Of a stretch of DNA of 64,000 nucleotides, positions 8,502 to 17,732 are shown piece by piece. A program made the position numbers and the translations under genes. Positions within the stretch are counted from its first letter, which is position 1. Every line of letters begins with the position of its first letter. The DNA comes from a bacterium (lineage in GTDB: Bacteria; SZUA-182; DTGQ01): NCBI GenBank assembly GCA_040755755.1, contig JBFLZW010000012.1:24015-88014 (forward strand). The letters run 5' to 3'. The notes beneath the pieces are model-generated. The model was not told where the DNA came from. It saw only the letters and a program-made list of their open reading frames with translations, and searched no databases.

Positions 8502-9257
8502 ATGATTCAGCTCGTTGATATCCATAAATCATTTCGAAACAAACAGGTTCTGAAAGGTGTCAACCTTCAGATCCGGCAAGGGGAATCGATGGTGGTCATC
8601 GGCGGGAGCGGGTGTGGAAAAAGTGTGCTGATGAAGCATGTCATGGGCCTGATATGGCCTGACCGGGGCCGGGTTTTGGTCCAGGACCGGGATCTGGCCT
8701 CATGTTCCCGCAGAGAGCTGAACGATATCCGGAAAAAGTTTGGCATGCTGTTTCAGGGAGCGGCACTGTTCGATTCCATGACTGTCGGACAGAATGTCGG
8801 CTTTGGCTTGAAGGAGCATACCTCGTTGTCGAAAGAAAAGATCAGGGAAAAAGTGCGGGAAAAACTTCAGATGGTGGGGCTGCCCGGTATTGAAGACCTC
8901 AGACCGGATGAGCTCAGCGGCGGAATGAAAAAGAGGGTGGGTCTGGCCAGAGCCATAGCCATGGAGCCTGAGATATTGCTCTATGATGAGCCGACAACGG
9001 GCCTTGATCCGATTATGGCCGATGTTATCAATGATCTGATCATCAGGATGAAAGAAGTCTACAAGGTTACTTCACTGGCCATTACCCATGATATGAAAAG
9101 CGCTTATAAAATTGCCGACCGGATCGGCATGCTGTATGATGGCCGGATTATCGAGGTAGGCACTCCCGAAGAGATCCAGAATACCCAAAATCCCGTGGTT
9201 CGCCAGTTCATTACCGGCAGTGCCAGGGGGCCGATTATGGAAGGGGCGTGTGTGTGA
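8502..9257 (+). CDS. mlaF: MlaF-family ABC transporter ATPase
   Basis: Energises lipid transport by the MlaE permease. The 251-residue protein has Walker A GGSGCGKSV, a Q-loop at MLFQGAALFDSMTV, signature LSGGMKKRVGLARA, Walker B LLYDEPTTGLDP and the switch histidine in AITHDM. FQGAALFDS and SGGMKKR are typical of the MlaF branch rather than of amino-acid importers. The ATG at 8502 is two bases after the mlaE stop. Confidence 0.94.
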   Translation: MIQLVDIHKSFRNKQVLKGVNLQIRQGESMVVIGGSGCGKSVLMKHVMGLIWPDRGRVLVQDRDLASCSRRELNDIRKKFGMLFQGAALFDSMTVGQNVGFGLKEHTSLSKEKIREKVREKLQMVGLPGIEDLRPDELSGGMKKRVGLARAIAMEPEILLYDEPTTGLDPIMADVINDLIIRMKEVYKVTSLAITHDMKSAYKIADRIGMLYDGRIIEVGTPEEIQNTQNPVVRQFITGSARGPIMEGACV

Positions 9258-9258
9258 C

Positions 9259-10776
9259 ATGAAGCTCTTTGCACGGGAAGAAAAAGTCGGGCTGTTTGTG
9301 ATTTTAGCCCTGGCATCATTGGCTTACCTGACTGTTAAGGCCGGGAATCTCTCGCTGGGGAAGAAAAAGGGGATGCTGCTCTATGTGAGCTTCAGTAATA
9401 CCAGGGGACTGGATGAAGGGGCTCAGGTCAGGGTTTCCGGCGTTGAAGCAGGAAGGGTCGAGGATGTGTCCCTGATCGAGGGAATTCCCCGGATGACGCT
9501 CCTGATTTTTCCCGGAATCAAGATCCATCAGGATGCTGTGGCCAGCATCGAGTCGCAGGGGTTTATGGGGGAAAAGTATGTCGAAATTTCGCCCGGAACA
9601 CCGAATACCCCATATCTTGAAAGCGGCGGCACTATCCGGACCGGTGAGGTAAGCAAGGACTTCGAGCAGGTAGCTCAGCAGATATCCCTCGTGGCCCAGG
9701 ATTTAAAGAAGATAACCGAAGCTATCAGAGAAACCATTGCCACGCCTGAAGGAAAGCTGGCCATGAAGCAGAGCCTGGCAAATCTCCAGGCAATAACCGA
9801 CCAATTCAAGAATCTTCTGGAGCAAAACGCGGAGCAGATTCATGCCACCGTGAGTAATTTTCAGCAGCTTTCCAGCAACCTCAACAGGGTGATAGTCAGG
9901 AATGAGGCTGAAATCTCCCAAATTATTCATGAATTTCGGTTATTCGCTGAGGTTTTGCGCAAGGAAAGCCCGCAACTGGCCGAGCGGTTTCAATCAGTGG
10001 CTCGAAACCTCGATGAGATTATTGCCGAAAACCGTGACAGCCTCCATCAGGGAGTGGTGAATGCCAATCAGCTCGTTGTGAAACTCCAGGGCGCCACGGA
10101 TAAGGTCGACAGCCTGCTGACTACCGTGAATGAGGGAAAGGGAACGATCGGCAAGTTAGTCAAGGATGATACCCTGTACCGTGATGCACAGGAAACCCTG
10201 TCCGGCCTCAAAACCACCCTGGCCAAGGCGGATGCCTTTCATCTGTACCTGGGCTACCGGGGCGAATATCATACCCGCTTTGATAGGTCGAAGAGCTATA
10301 TATCCCTGAAGCTCCAGCCGCGGCAGGATAAGTATTATCTGGTCGAGCTGATAGATGATTTTCAGGGTATCACCACCACCAAGGAAACCAGCACCTATAC
10401 TGATGGCAGCGGGCCGGTTAACGAACGGGAGGAAACTACTGAAGAGCAGTTTAAATTCAGTGTCCAGATTGCCAAACGGTTTCAGGATGTTGTCTTGCGG
10501 GGAGGGCTGCTCGAATCGCAGGGAGGAGTGGGGGTTGATTACCTGTCCTTGAATGACAAACTTCAACTGCATTTTGATGCCTGGGATTTTGCGGCCGATA
10601 AGCCGCATCTTAAGCTTAATGCGGATTATCATTTTGGCAAATATTTTTTAGTTAATACCGGCGTTGATCATCTGGCGGATGATGATCGCCTGAGCTATTT
10701 CCTGGGGGCAGGATTCTCCTTTGAGGACGAGGACCTTAAATACCTTCTGGGGAAGATCCCGATCCCGGGGTTATAA
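9259..10776 (+). CDS. mlaD: MCE-domain protein (MlaD family) with long C-terminal beta-rich region
   Basis: Periplasmic substrate-handling component of the MlaE/F transporter. Residues 10-26 form one membrane anchor. Residues of about 37-115 form the MCE domain (SNTRGLDEGAQVRVSGVEAG, and ESQGFMGEKYVEISPG). A long helical stretch to about residue 320 looks coiled-coil-like. The final 180 residues alternate polar and aromatic/hydrophobic residues in beta fashion, with YLGYRGEYHTRF and a closing FLGAGFSFEDEDLKYLLG. At 505 residues it is far longer than E. coli MlaD (183). The C-terminal region could be an outer-membrane or periplasm-spanning module; this is inference from sequence pattern only. 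The ATG follows the mlaF stop by one base. Confidence 0.9.
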   Translation: MKLFAREEKVGLFVILALASLAYLTVKAGNLSLGKKKGMLLYVSFSNTRGLDEGAQVRVSGVEAGRVEDVSLIEGIPRMTLLIFPGIKIHQDAVASIESQGFMGEKYVEISPGTPNTPYLESGGTIRTGEVSKDFEQVAQQISLVAQDLKKITEAIRETIATPEGKLAMKQSLANLQAITDQFKNLLEQNAEQIHATVSNFQQLSSNLNRVIVRNEAEISQIIHEFRLFAEVLRKESPQLAERFQSVARNLDEIIAENRDSLHQGVVNANQLVVKLQGATDKVDSLLTTVNEGKGTIGKLVKDDTLYRDAQETLSGLKTTLAKADAFHLYLGYRGEYHTRFDRSKSYISLKLQPRQDKYYLVELIDDFQGITTTKETSTYTDGSGPVNEREETTEEQFKFSVQIAKRFQDVVLRGGLLESQGGVGVDYLSLNDKLQLHFDAWDFAADKPHLKLNADYHFGKYFLVNTGVDHLADDDRLSYFLGAGFSFEDEDLKYLLGKIPIPGL

Positions 10777-10784
10777 TAAAAATT

Positions 10785-12137
10785 ATGAAAACAGCATTTT
10801 ATTGTGAATCATGTGGCTTTTATTCACCCAAGTGGCTGGGAAGATGTCCGGAATGCCAGGAATGGAATTCCCTGGTCGAAGTCAAAGAGGAAGATACCAA
10901 AAAAAATTCCGGACGCTCGATCGGGACAAGCACAGCGCCCATTCCCCTGAGCCGTATTGAGACTGCCCAGACGACGAGGATCCGGGCTGGCATCGAGGAA
11001 TTTGACCGTGTGCTCGGAGGAGGGATTGTCCCTGGATCAGTGGTTTTGATCTGCGGTGATCCGGGCATCGGAAAATCCACACTGCTTTTGCAGATCTGCC
11101 AGCAACTGGCCCAGACCAGCAAGGGGATTCTCTATGTATCCGGTGAGGAATCCATTCATCAGATCAAGGACCGGGGAATGCGGATTGGTTCGAATTCCGA
11201 AAATATCTATCTGGTATCAGAATCTCATCTTGAGAATATCGAGCAGCACATTCAGGAGGTCCAGCCGCAGATTTTCATTCTGGATTCCATTCAGACTACC
11301 TATACCTCACTGATGCAGGGGCTGCCGGGAAGTGTGGGGCAGATCCGTGAAGTGGCTTCACGGCTCATGGTCAGGGCCAAAAGCCAGAACATTTCCACGT
11401 TTCTCGTTGGTCATGTTACCAAAGATGGCTCGATCGCCGGGCCGCGGGTGCTTGAGCATATTGTAGACACCGTTCTCTATCTGGAAGGAGAGCGGTATCA
11501 TACCTATCGAATCCTGCGGACGATCAAGAACCGGTTCGGTCCGACCAACGAGATCGGTGTTTTTGAAATCAAGGAAGGCGGGCTGCAGGAGGTTGCCAAC
11601 CCATCGGCCCTTTTTTTGACCGAGCAGACGCTGGGAGTGTCAGGATCGATAGTCGTCTCCAGCCTTGAAGGGACCAGGCCGATTCTTTCCGAGCTCCAGG
11701 CACTGGTTACCCCTGGCAGCATCGGTTTTGCCCGCAGGACAGCGATCGGCGTCGATCCCCAGCGGGTGTCTTTGCTGTTGGCTGTTCTGGAGAAGCGGAT
11801 CGGGCTCCGGTTTCAGGATCAGGATGTCTATGTCAATGTAGCAGGCGGATTGAAGCTGAACGAGCCGGCCATAGACCTTGGCATTACCATGGCTATTGTT
11901 TCCAGTCTGTGGGAGAAGGTCATTAACAAGAACATGGTCATTTTCGGGGAAGTCGGTCTTTCCGGAGAGGTCCGGGGAGTAAATCAGCCGGAATTGCGGA
12001 TCCGCGAGGCCCTGAAATTGGGTTTTGACCACTGTGTTCTTCCAGCCAGTAATATCAAATTACTCGATTCCAGGCTGCAAAAGAATTGCTGTGGGGTTCG
12101 GCGTGTTCAGGAGGCGATCGATCTTTTGTTTGCGTAG
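10785..12137 (+). CDS. radA: DNA repair protein RadA
   Basis: RecA-like branch-migration helicase acting in recombinational repair. The order is a Cys4 zinc finger (CESCGFYSPKWLGRCPEC) at the N-terminus, Walker A GDPGIGKST, the RadA-specific KNRFG motif (TIKNRFGPTNEIGVF), and a C-terminal Lon-like domain (VNVAGGLKLNEPAIDLGI and IFGEVGLSGEVRGV). Length 450 is typical. Starts eight bases after the mlaD stop, so probably the last gene of that transcription unit. Confidence 0.95.
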   Translation: MKTAFYCESCGFYSPKWLGRCPECQEWNSLVEVKEEDTKKNSGRSIGTSTAPIPLSRIETAQTTRIRAGIEEFDRVLGGGIVPGSVVLICGDPGIGKSTLLLQICQQLAQTSKGILYVSGEESIHQIKDRGMRIGSNSENIYLVSESHLENIEQHIQEVQPQIFILDSIQTTYTSLMQGLPGSVGQIREVASRLMVRAKSQNISTFLVGHVTKDGSIAGPRVLEHIVDTVLYLEGERYHTYRILRTIKNRFGPTNEIGVFEIKEGGLQEVANPSALFLTEQTLGVSGSIVVSSLEGTRPILSELQALVTPGSIGFARRTAIGVDPQRVSLLLAVLEKRIGLRFQDQDVYVNVAGGLKLNEPAIDLGITMAIVSSLWEKVINKNMVIFGEVGLSGEVRGVNQPELRIREALKLGFDHCVLPASNIKLLDSRLQKNCCGVRRVQEAIDLLFA

Positions 12138-12175
12138 GGAGAGCAGAGAGGGCGAGGGAGATGGAGGGAGAAAAT

Positions 12176-12204
12176 TTGACTTGAAGTTCAAAGTATAGTA
12201 TAAT
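12176..12204 (+). promoter_or_regulatory. Strong sigma70-type promoter for carD
   Basis: TTGACT (12176-12181), a 17-bp spacer and a perfect TATAAT (12199-12204). The predicted start near 12211 leaves about 20 nt before the carD ATG, with GGAGG (12219-12223) as the ribosome-binding site. Confidence 0.75.
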
Positions 12205-12230
12205 GGATTCTATTTCTTGGAGGATCAGAT

Positions 12231-12719
12231 ATGTTTGAGGTGGGAGATAAAGTTGTTTATCCACTTCAAGGGGTTGGTGAGGTTTTGGCCATCGAGGCTA
12301 AAATTATCCTCGGAGTAGAGCAACGATATTATATCTTAAGGATCCTCAGCAACGGCACAACCATCATGGTTCCTATCGATAATGCCGATGATGTCGGCCT
12401 GCGGGAATTGATCGGCCTGGATGAGGTAGAAAAGGTGGTTGATGTTCTCCGGGGGAAAGGAGATCCGATGTCCCCCAAATGGAGCAAACGATACAAAGAT
12501 AACATGGATCGTTTGAAAACCGGATCGATTTTTCAATTGGCCTCCGTGCTGCGAAATCTGGTTTTGATGAATCGGAAAAAAGAGCTCAGCTTCGGTGAGA
12601 AGAAAATGCTGGACAGTGTCAAGTCGCTGATTGTGGATGAAATTTCTTATGTCCTGAATGTTCCCAATTCCAGTGTCGAAGCAGAGCTGGTCCAGATTTT
12701 CAGTGAAGCAAGACAATAG
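12231..12719 (+). CDS. carD: CarD/CdnL-family transcription regulator
   Basis: Binds the RNA polymerase beta subunit through an N-terminal Tudor-like domain and stabilises open promoter complexes, often at rRNA promoters. The domain is visible as MFEVGDKVVYPLQGVGEVLA and YYILRILSNGTTIMVPIDNA. The C-terminal helical DNA-binding part includes PKWSKRYKDNMDRLKTG. Length 162 is usual. It has its own strong promoter and precedes ispD, as in many Desulfobacterota-like genomes. Confidence 0.93.
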   Translation: MFEVGDKVVYPLQGVGEVLAIEAKIILGVEQRYYILRILSNGTTIMVPIDNADDVGLRELIGLDEVEKVVDVLRGKGDPMSPKWSKRYKDNMDRLKTGSIFQLASVLRNLVLMNRKKELSFGEKKMLDSVKSLIVDEISYVLNVPNSSVEAELVQIFSEARQ

Positions 12720-12740
12720 AGCATAATAGGGTAGGGCAGC

Positions 12741-13427
12741 ATGAAGACCATAGCCTTGGTGGCAGCCGCAGGTGTTGGAATCCGGTTGGGGGATGGATGC
12801 CCCAAGCCATACCGCTGCATTGGACAGCATCCGATGATTTCTTACACTTTACGGGCGATGGACAATTGCCCCGAGATTGACCGGGTGGTCGTCATCGCGT
12901 CTTGCGAAGAGCGGCAATTGTGTGAGCGGGAGATCGTGCCAGCCTGCTGCCTCCACAAGCCATATCAGGTGATAGTTGGCGGAGAGGAGCGCCAGCAGTC
13001 GGTATTTCAGGGGCTTTTGGCCGTCAGGGGGGAAGCGCAGATTGTCGTCATCCATGATGCAGCCCGTCCGTTTGTATCCTGGCAATTAGTGCAGCAGTCC
13101 ATCCACGAGGCGAAAAAGTACGGTTCAGCCATTGCCGGTATTCCGGTGCGGGATACCCTGAAGAGGGTCAATGCCGAGGGACTGGTAGCGGAAACGGTTC
13201 CCCGGACGGGGCTCTTTCTGGCTCAAACTCCGCAGGCTTTTCAATTCGATCTTCTCTGGGCAGCCCATCAACAGGCCCTGGAGGATGGATTTCAGGGGAC
13301 GGATGATTCCGTTCTGGTCGAGCGTATCGGAATAGCCGTGAGAATGATCCAAGGCTCCCTCATGAATATCAAAATCACCTATCCTGAAGATCTGGAACTG
13401 GCTGAAAAGTGGCTGGCTGGCGGTTGA
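12741..13427 (+). CDS. ispD: 2-C-methyl-D-erythritol 4-phosphate cytidylyltransferase
   Basis: Third step of the MEP isoprenoid pathway: CTP + MEP to CDP-ME. Motifs are ALVAAAGVGIRLG and PKPY (CTP binding), HDAARPFV, AQTPQAF, GTDDS and KITYPEDL. In the first motif the residue before the invariant Arg is Ile rather than the more common Thr. 228 residues, standard size. One base separates its stop from the ispF ATG. Confidence 0.94.
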   Translation: MKTIALVAAAGVGIRLGDGCPKPYRCIGQHPMISYTLRAMDNCPEIDRVVVIASCEERQLCEREIVPACCLHKPYQVIVGGEERQQSVFQGLLAVRGEAQIVVIHDAARPFVSWQLVQQSIHEAKKYGSAIAGIPVRDTLKRVNAEGLVAETVPRTGLFLAQTPQAFQFDLLWAAHQQALEDGFQGTDDSVLVERIGIAVRMIQGSLMNIKITYPEDLELAEKWLAGG

Positions 13428-13428
13428 G

Positions 13429-13917
13429 ATGAGGGTTGGTCTGGGATTTGATGTACATCCTCTGGTGTCGGGAAGAAAGCTGATTCTTGGCGGAGTCGAG
13501 ATTCCTCATGCACTCGGACTGCTGGGGCATTCAGATGCGGATGTTCTTATTCATGCCCTGTGTGATGCGCTTTTGGGTGCCCTGGGTGAGGGAGATATCG
13601 GCGAGCATTTTCCCGATACGGATGCCCGCTATAAGGATATTCCCAGTACCCGGCTGCTGCAATCGGTTCTGGCCTTAATGCGGTCACGGAAGTACCGCAT
13701 CATGAATTGTGATCTGGTTATTATCGCTAATCATCCCAGATTGTCTCCCTATAAAGAAGATATAAAAAAGTCGCTGGCCCGGGAGTTGGGGGTTACGGAA
13801 TTCCAGGTAAATATCAAGGCCTCGACAACCAATGGATTACCCTTGTGGGGCAGCCAGGAGGGAATAGCGGCCTATAGTGTGGTTTTATTGGAAGAGTATT
13901 TGGAAAAGGAACCCTAG
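13429..13917 (+). CDS. ispF: 2-C-methyl-D-erythritol 2,4-cyclodiphosphate synthase
   Basis: Cyclises CDP-ME 2-phosphate to MEcPP in the MEP pathway; a metal-dependent homotrimer. Asp8 and His10 (GFDVHPL) and the later His in GLLGHSDADVLIHALCDALLGA provide the metal ligands. GEGDIGEHFPDTD and the KASTTNGL segment are conserved. 162 residues, typical. The TAG stop overlaps the gltX GTG by one base. Confidence 0.95.
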   Translation: MRVGLGFDVHPLVSGRKLILGGVEIPHALGLLGHSDADVLIHALCDALLGALGEGDIGEHFPDTDARYKDIPSTRLLQSVLALMRSRKYRIMNCDLVIIANHPRLSPYKEDIKKSLARELGVTEFQVNIKASTTNGLPLWGSQEGIAAYSVVLLEEYLEKEP

Positions 13918-15389
13918 TGGAAAAGATACGAGTAAGATTTGCACCCAGTCCAACCGGGTATCTGCATATCGGCAATGCCAGAACCGCTCTGTTCAATTGG
14001 CTGTTTGCCCGGCATTCCGGAGGGACATTCATTCTGAGGATTGAAGATACCGATACTGACCGGCACGTGGCCGAAGCCGAAGGACTGATCCTCCAGGACC
14101 TGGCATGGCTGGGGCTGGACTGGGATGAAGGCCCGGACAAGGGAGGAGAGTACGGCCCTTACCGGCAATCGGACCGGCTGAAAATTTATCAGGATTATGC
14201 ACGAAAGCTCGTGGACTCAGGACGGGCGTACCATTGCTACTGCACACCGCAGGAGCTTGAAGATTCACGGCAGGCGATGCTCAGCCAGGGCCAGACGCCG
14301 CGATATGACGGCAGGTGCCTGCACCTTTCCGAGGAGCAGAAAAGATCTTTTGAGCAGGAGGGCAGGCGGCCTTCGGTGCGGTTTCGGGTGCTTGAGGATA
14401 CGGTGGTGGTCAAAGACCTGATTCGCGGTGAGGTGTCGTTCGACGGCCAGACGATCGGGGATTTTATTATCCTGCGCTCGGATGGCCGGGCAGCGTACAA
14501 CTTTGCGGTGGTCATCGATGATATCCTGATGAAGATTACCCATGTTTTGCGCGGTGAGGATCATCTGTCCAATACCCCCCGGCAGGTATTGATTTATCAG
14601 GCCCTTGGAGCGGTCCCACCGCAATTCGGGCATATGCCGATGATTCTTGGGCCTGACCGTACGCGCCTGAGCAAGCGGCATGGGGCAACGTCGGTCATCA
14701 GCTACCGGGAAAAAGGGTACCTTCCGGAAGCAATCAGTAACTACCTGACTCTTCTGGGATGGTCCTCCCCTGACGAAAAGGAAATCCTTCCGAAAGAGGA
14801 ATTGATCCGTAAATTTACGGCTGACCGGATTAACAAAAGTGCAGCTATCTTTGACCTGACCAAGCTCAACTGGATGAACGGATGCTATATCCGGGAAGCT
14901 GAACCGGGTCGGATTACCCGGCTGAGCATCCCCTTCTTGCAGGAGCGGGGCTATGTGGCACAGAATCCATCGCCGGAGGATATGCCCCGCATCAGGGAGA
15001 TTGTGGCTTCGCTCCAGAGCAAGATGTCATATCTTGCGGAAGTGGCTGACCTTGCGGCTGTGTATTTCGAGGATAAGCCTTCCGTTGATAAGGAGAGCCA
15101 AATCTGGCTGAAAACCCCTGAGTCGATCGCAGTTATCCAGGCACTGGCGGAAGTGCTTGAGAACTCCTCGATCGAGGAATCGGCAGATGGCCATGCGGTA
15201 ATCGAAAAAGTCCAGAAGAAAACCGGCCAGAAGGGGAAAAAGCTGTATATGCCCATCCGGGTTGCATTGACAGGGAAAACCGGAGGGCCGGAGATGGTGG
15301 CAATTTTTTCTCTTGTAGGGCGAGACCGCTGCCTGCGCAGGGTCAGGCACGTTCTATCGCTGGTGGAGCAAGTGACAAGTCATGAGTGA
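13917..15389 (+). CDS. gltX: Glutamate-tRNA ligase
   Basis: Class I aminoacyl-tRNA synthetase charging tRNA-Glu (possibly also tRNA-Gln, which cannot be decided here). HIGH-type motif in PSPTGYLHIGNARTALFNW; KMSKS-type motif is LSKRHGATSV. Length 490 is normal. The GTG start overlaps the ispF stop by one base, and the 3' end overlaps cysS by eight bases, indicating tight coupling. Confidence 0.95.
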   Translation: MEKIRVRFAPSPTGYLHIGNARTALFNWLFARHSGGTFILRIEDTDTDRHVAEAEGLILQDLAWLGLDWDEGPDKGGEYGPYRQSDRLKIYQDYARKLVDSGRAYHCYCTPQELEDSRQAMLSQGQTPRYDGRCLHLSEEQKRSFEQEGRRPSVRFRVLEDTVVVKDLIRGEVSFDGQTIGDFIILRSDGRAAYNFAVVIDDILMKITHVLRGEDHLSNTPRQVLIYQALGAVPPQFGHMPMILGPDRTRLSKRHGATSVISYREKGYLPEAISNYLTLLGWSSPDEKEILPKEELIRKFTADRINKSAAIFDLTKLNWMNGCYIREAEPGRITRLSIPFLQERGYVAQNPSPEDMPRIREIVASLQSKMSYLAEVADLAAVYFEDKPSVDKESQIWLKTPESIAVIQALAEVLENSSIEESADGHAVIEKVQKKTGQKGKKLYMPIRVALTGKTGGPEMVAIFSLVGRDRCLRRVRHVLSLVEQVTSHE

Positions 15390-16821
15390 AATTCGGATCT
15401 ATAATACCTTAACCGGCCAGAAAGAAAAATTCCATCCCCTGGTTCCGGGAAAGATCGGGATGTATGTCTGCGGAGTAACGGTCTACGATCATTGCCACAT
15501 CGGCCATGCACGTGGAGCAATGATCTTTGACGTTATCCGGCGTTATCTGGAGTACCGGGGATTTGCCGTAAACTACATCCGCAACATTACCGATATCGAC
15601 GACAAGATCATCAAGCGGGCTCAGGAAGAGGGATGCACGGCCCAGGAGATAGCCCAGAAGTACACTGCCGATTACTGCCAGGATATGGAGTATTTGGGAG
15701 TCAGGCCAGCGAGCAGGGAGCCGAAGGCTACTGAGCACATCACGGACATCGTCGATTTGATCAGGCGTCTTGAGGAGCGGGGATATGCTTATCGGGTCGA
15801 GGGTGATGTGTACTTTGACATCAGAAAGTTTTCCGATTATGGCAGGCTCTCCAAGAGAAGCCTGGACAGTATGCAGGCCGGGGCCAGGGTAGAGGTCGAT
15901 ACCCGGAAGAAAGACCCGCTCGATTTTGCCCTCTGGAAGAGTGCCAAAGAGGGTGAGCCTGCCTGGGAAAGCCCCTGGGGACCGGGGCGTCCGGGGTGGC
16001 ACATCGAGTGCTCGGCCATGTCGATGAAGCATCTTGGTGAAACCTTCGACCTTCACGGCGGAGGGGAGGATCTGATCTTTCCCCACCACGAGAATGAAAT
16101 CGCCCAGTCTGAGGCTGCTACGGGAAAGCCCTTTGTCCGCTATTGGCTGCATAATGGCTTTGTGAACATTAACCAGGAGAAGATGTCAAAATCCCTGAAG
16201 AATTTTTTCACCATCAAGGAAGTCCTGGCCCGGTACAGCAGTGAAGCCCTGCGCTTGTTTCTGCTGTCCACCCACTACCGCAGCCCGATCAATTTCACCG
16301 ATGCAGGGCTGACCGATGCGGCCAGAGCGCTTGAGCGGGTTTATAATACCTTTGACACGGTGGAGCAGCTTTTGAAGGGCAGGAGTCAGGAGTCAGGAGT
16401 CAGGAGCCAGGAGCCGGGAGTGATGAACAACCTGAGATCCTCCTTTGAAAGCGCGATGGACGACGATTTTAATACGGCTGAAGCCATTGGCAGACTATTT
16501 GAGGGAGTGAAGGAAGTGAATATCTTTATCCAGGATCACCCCTCGATGGATGATGACCAAAGGCGCTGTTTGCGGGAGATGGTGGATATTATCAAAGAAC
16601 TGGGTGGTGTCCTGGGACTTTTCCAGCAATCCGAAGCTCTAACCAAATCAGCCGATGATGATAACATGGTTAATGATTTAATGAAAATTATCCTGGAGAT
16701 TCGCAATACCTGCCGGGCTAAAAAAGAATGGGCTTTGGCTGATCAGATCCGCTCGCTGTTGCAGGAAAAAGGAATTACGATTGAGGACCGCAAGGAAGGA
16801 ACGGTTTGGAAGAGGAAATAA
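15382..16821 (+). CDS. cysS: Cysteine-tRNA ligase
   Basis: Class I synthetase charging tRNA-Cys. Zinc ligand Cys in YVCGVTVYDHCHIGHARG (also the HIGH motif), further ligands in HIECSAMSMKH and FPHHENEIAQ, and KMSKSLKNF. 479 residues. Between the catalytic domain and the AMDDDFNTAEAI helix the protein carries RSQESGVRSQEPGV, encoded by six tandem 7-bp units (16381-16422). Those 42 bp make exactly 14 in-frame codons and have no counterpart that I recognise in other CysRS. The rest of the enzyme is intact. Confidence 0.95.
   Translation: MSEIRIYNTLTGQKEKFHPLVPGKIGMYVCGVTVYDHCHIGHARGAMIFDVIRRYLEYRGFAVNYIRNITDIDDKIIKRAQEEGCTAQEIAQKYTADYCQDMEYLGVRPASREPKATEHITDIVDLIRRLEERGYAYRVEGDVYFDIRKFSDYGRLSKRSLDSMQAGARVEVDTRKKDPLDFALWKSAKEGEPAWESPWGPGRPGWHIECSAMSMKHLGETFDLHGGGEDLIFPHHENEIAQSEAATGKPFVRYWLHNGFVNINQEKMSKSLKNFFTIKEVLARYSSEALRLFLLSTHYRSPINFTDAGLTDAARALERVYNTFDTVEQLLKGRSQESGVRSQEPGVMNNLRSSFESAMDDDFNTAEAIGRLFEGVKEVNIFIQDHPSMDDDQRRCLREMVDIIKELGGVLGLFQQSEALTKSADDDNMVNDLMKIILEIRNTCRAKKEWALADQIRSLLQEKGITIEDRKEGTVWKRK
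16381..16422 (+). repeat. Heptanucleotide tandem repeat inside cysS
   Basis: Six consecutive 7-bp units: AGGAGTC three times, AGGAGCC twice, GGGAGTG once. The block begins exactly on a codon boundary and six units restore the frame; gain or loss of one unit would shift it. Confidence 0.85.
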
Positions 16822-16867
16822 AGAAGCATACAAAAAGATGGCCTGATCAAGTACTCATAGGAATTGC

Positions 16868-17623
16868 ATGGCCGATACCCTGATCTACGGAAGAAATAGT
16901 GTTCTGGAAGCTCTGCTGGCAGGAAATCGGAAAATCACCGGCCTGGTAGTATCCGAAACCGCTGGCAGCCGGAAAATAGAAGAAATAAAAAAGCTCGCCT
17001 CCCGGCAGGGAATCGCGGTTCAGTACCGAACGCGCAGGGAGATGGATGAGCTGTGCGGCAGCGGGCAGCATCAGGGAGTGGCAGTATTTATCGAGCAGAT
17101 GCGAGAGTCCGACCTTGACGACATCCTCGATCATGCCGCCCGCAAAAGGGAAGCACCCTTCCTGCTGGTGCTCGACCGGGTGGAGGATCCGCGAAATCTG
17201 GGGTCGCTGATCCGCACGGGTGAGGCTGCGGGGCTGCACGGGGTGATTATTTCAAAGCACGAGAGCTGCGGGCTGACACCTGCCGTAGCCAAGGCGGCCA
17301 GTGGTGCGCTTGAGTATGTGCCGGTTGTTCAGGTATCGAACCTGGCCATGACCTGTGAAAAATTAAAGAAAATGGGTGTCTGGCTTTTTGGGGCCAAAGC
17401 ACAGGAAGGGCGCTCCTGGAGTCAGGCTGATTTTACCCTGCCTCTTGCCCTCCTTTTGGGGAGTGAAGGAAAAGGTTTAAAAAACATACTGGAAAAAAAA
17501 TGTGATTTTTTTGTCTCTTTGCCCATGAGAGGGCACATTTCTTCACTGAATGTTTCGGTAGCTGGTGCGATTCTCATGTATGAAGTTGTAAGGCAAAGAA
17601 ATTGGCAGAAATTGGTAGGTTGA
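16868..17623 (+). CDS. rlmB: 23S rRNA (guanosine-2'-O)-methyltransferase, TrmH/SpoU family
   Basis: SpoU-class methyltransferase with an N-terminal L30e-like substrate domain (YGRNSVLEALLAGNRKI) and a trefoil-knot catalytic domain. Its motifs are DRVEDPRNLGSLIRTGEAAG (motif 1), LLLGSEGKGL (motif 2) and LPMRGHISSLNVSVAGAILM (motif 3). 251 residues, as expected for RlmB; the exact target (Gm2251) is inferred from family. Its stop codon is embedded in the -35 box of the following tRNA-tuf promoter. Confidence 0.9.
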   Translation: MADTLIYGRNSVLEALLAGNRKITGLVVSETAGSRKIEEIKKLASRQGIAVQYRTRREMDELCGSGQHQGVAVFIEQMRESDLDDILDHAARKREAPFLLVLDRVEDPRNLGSLIRTGEAAGLHGVIISKHESCGLTPAVAKAASGALEYVPVVQVSNLAMTCEKLKKMGVWLFGAKAQEGRSWSQADFTLPLALLLGSEGKGLKNILEKKCDFFVSLPMRGHISSLNVSVAGAILMYEVVRQRNWQKLVG

Positions 17624-17648
17624 CAAAGATTATCATTTATAGTACAAT
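17620..17648 (+). promoter_or_regulatory. Sigma70-type promoter for tRNA-tuf cluster
   Basis: Consensus TTGACA (17620-17625), 17-bp spacer, TACAAT (17643-17648). The rlmB stop TGA (17621-17623) lies within the -35 hexamer. The start near 17655 is about 78 nt before the first tRNA. Confidence 0.75.
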
Positions 17649-17732
17649 CAAATCTACGCTCAATAGCGCTTATTTGTCTTAATTCAGCATTGACTTATAA
17701 GTGTTTAATGAATAGTATGTTCGTTCATTGTC

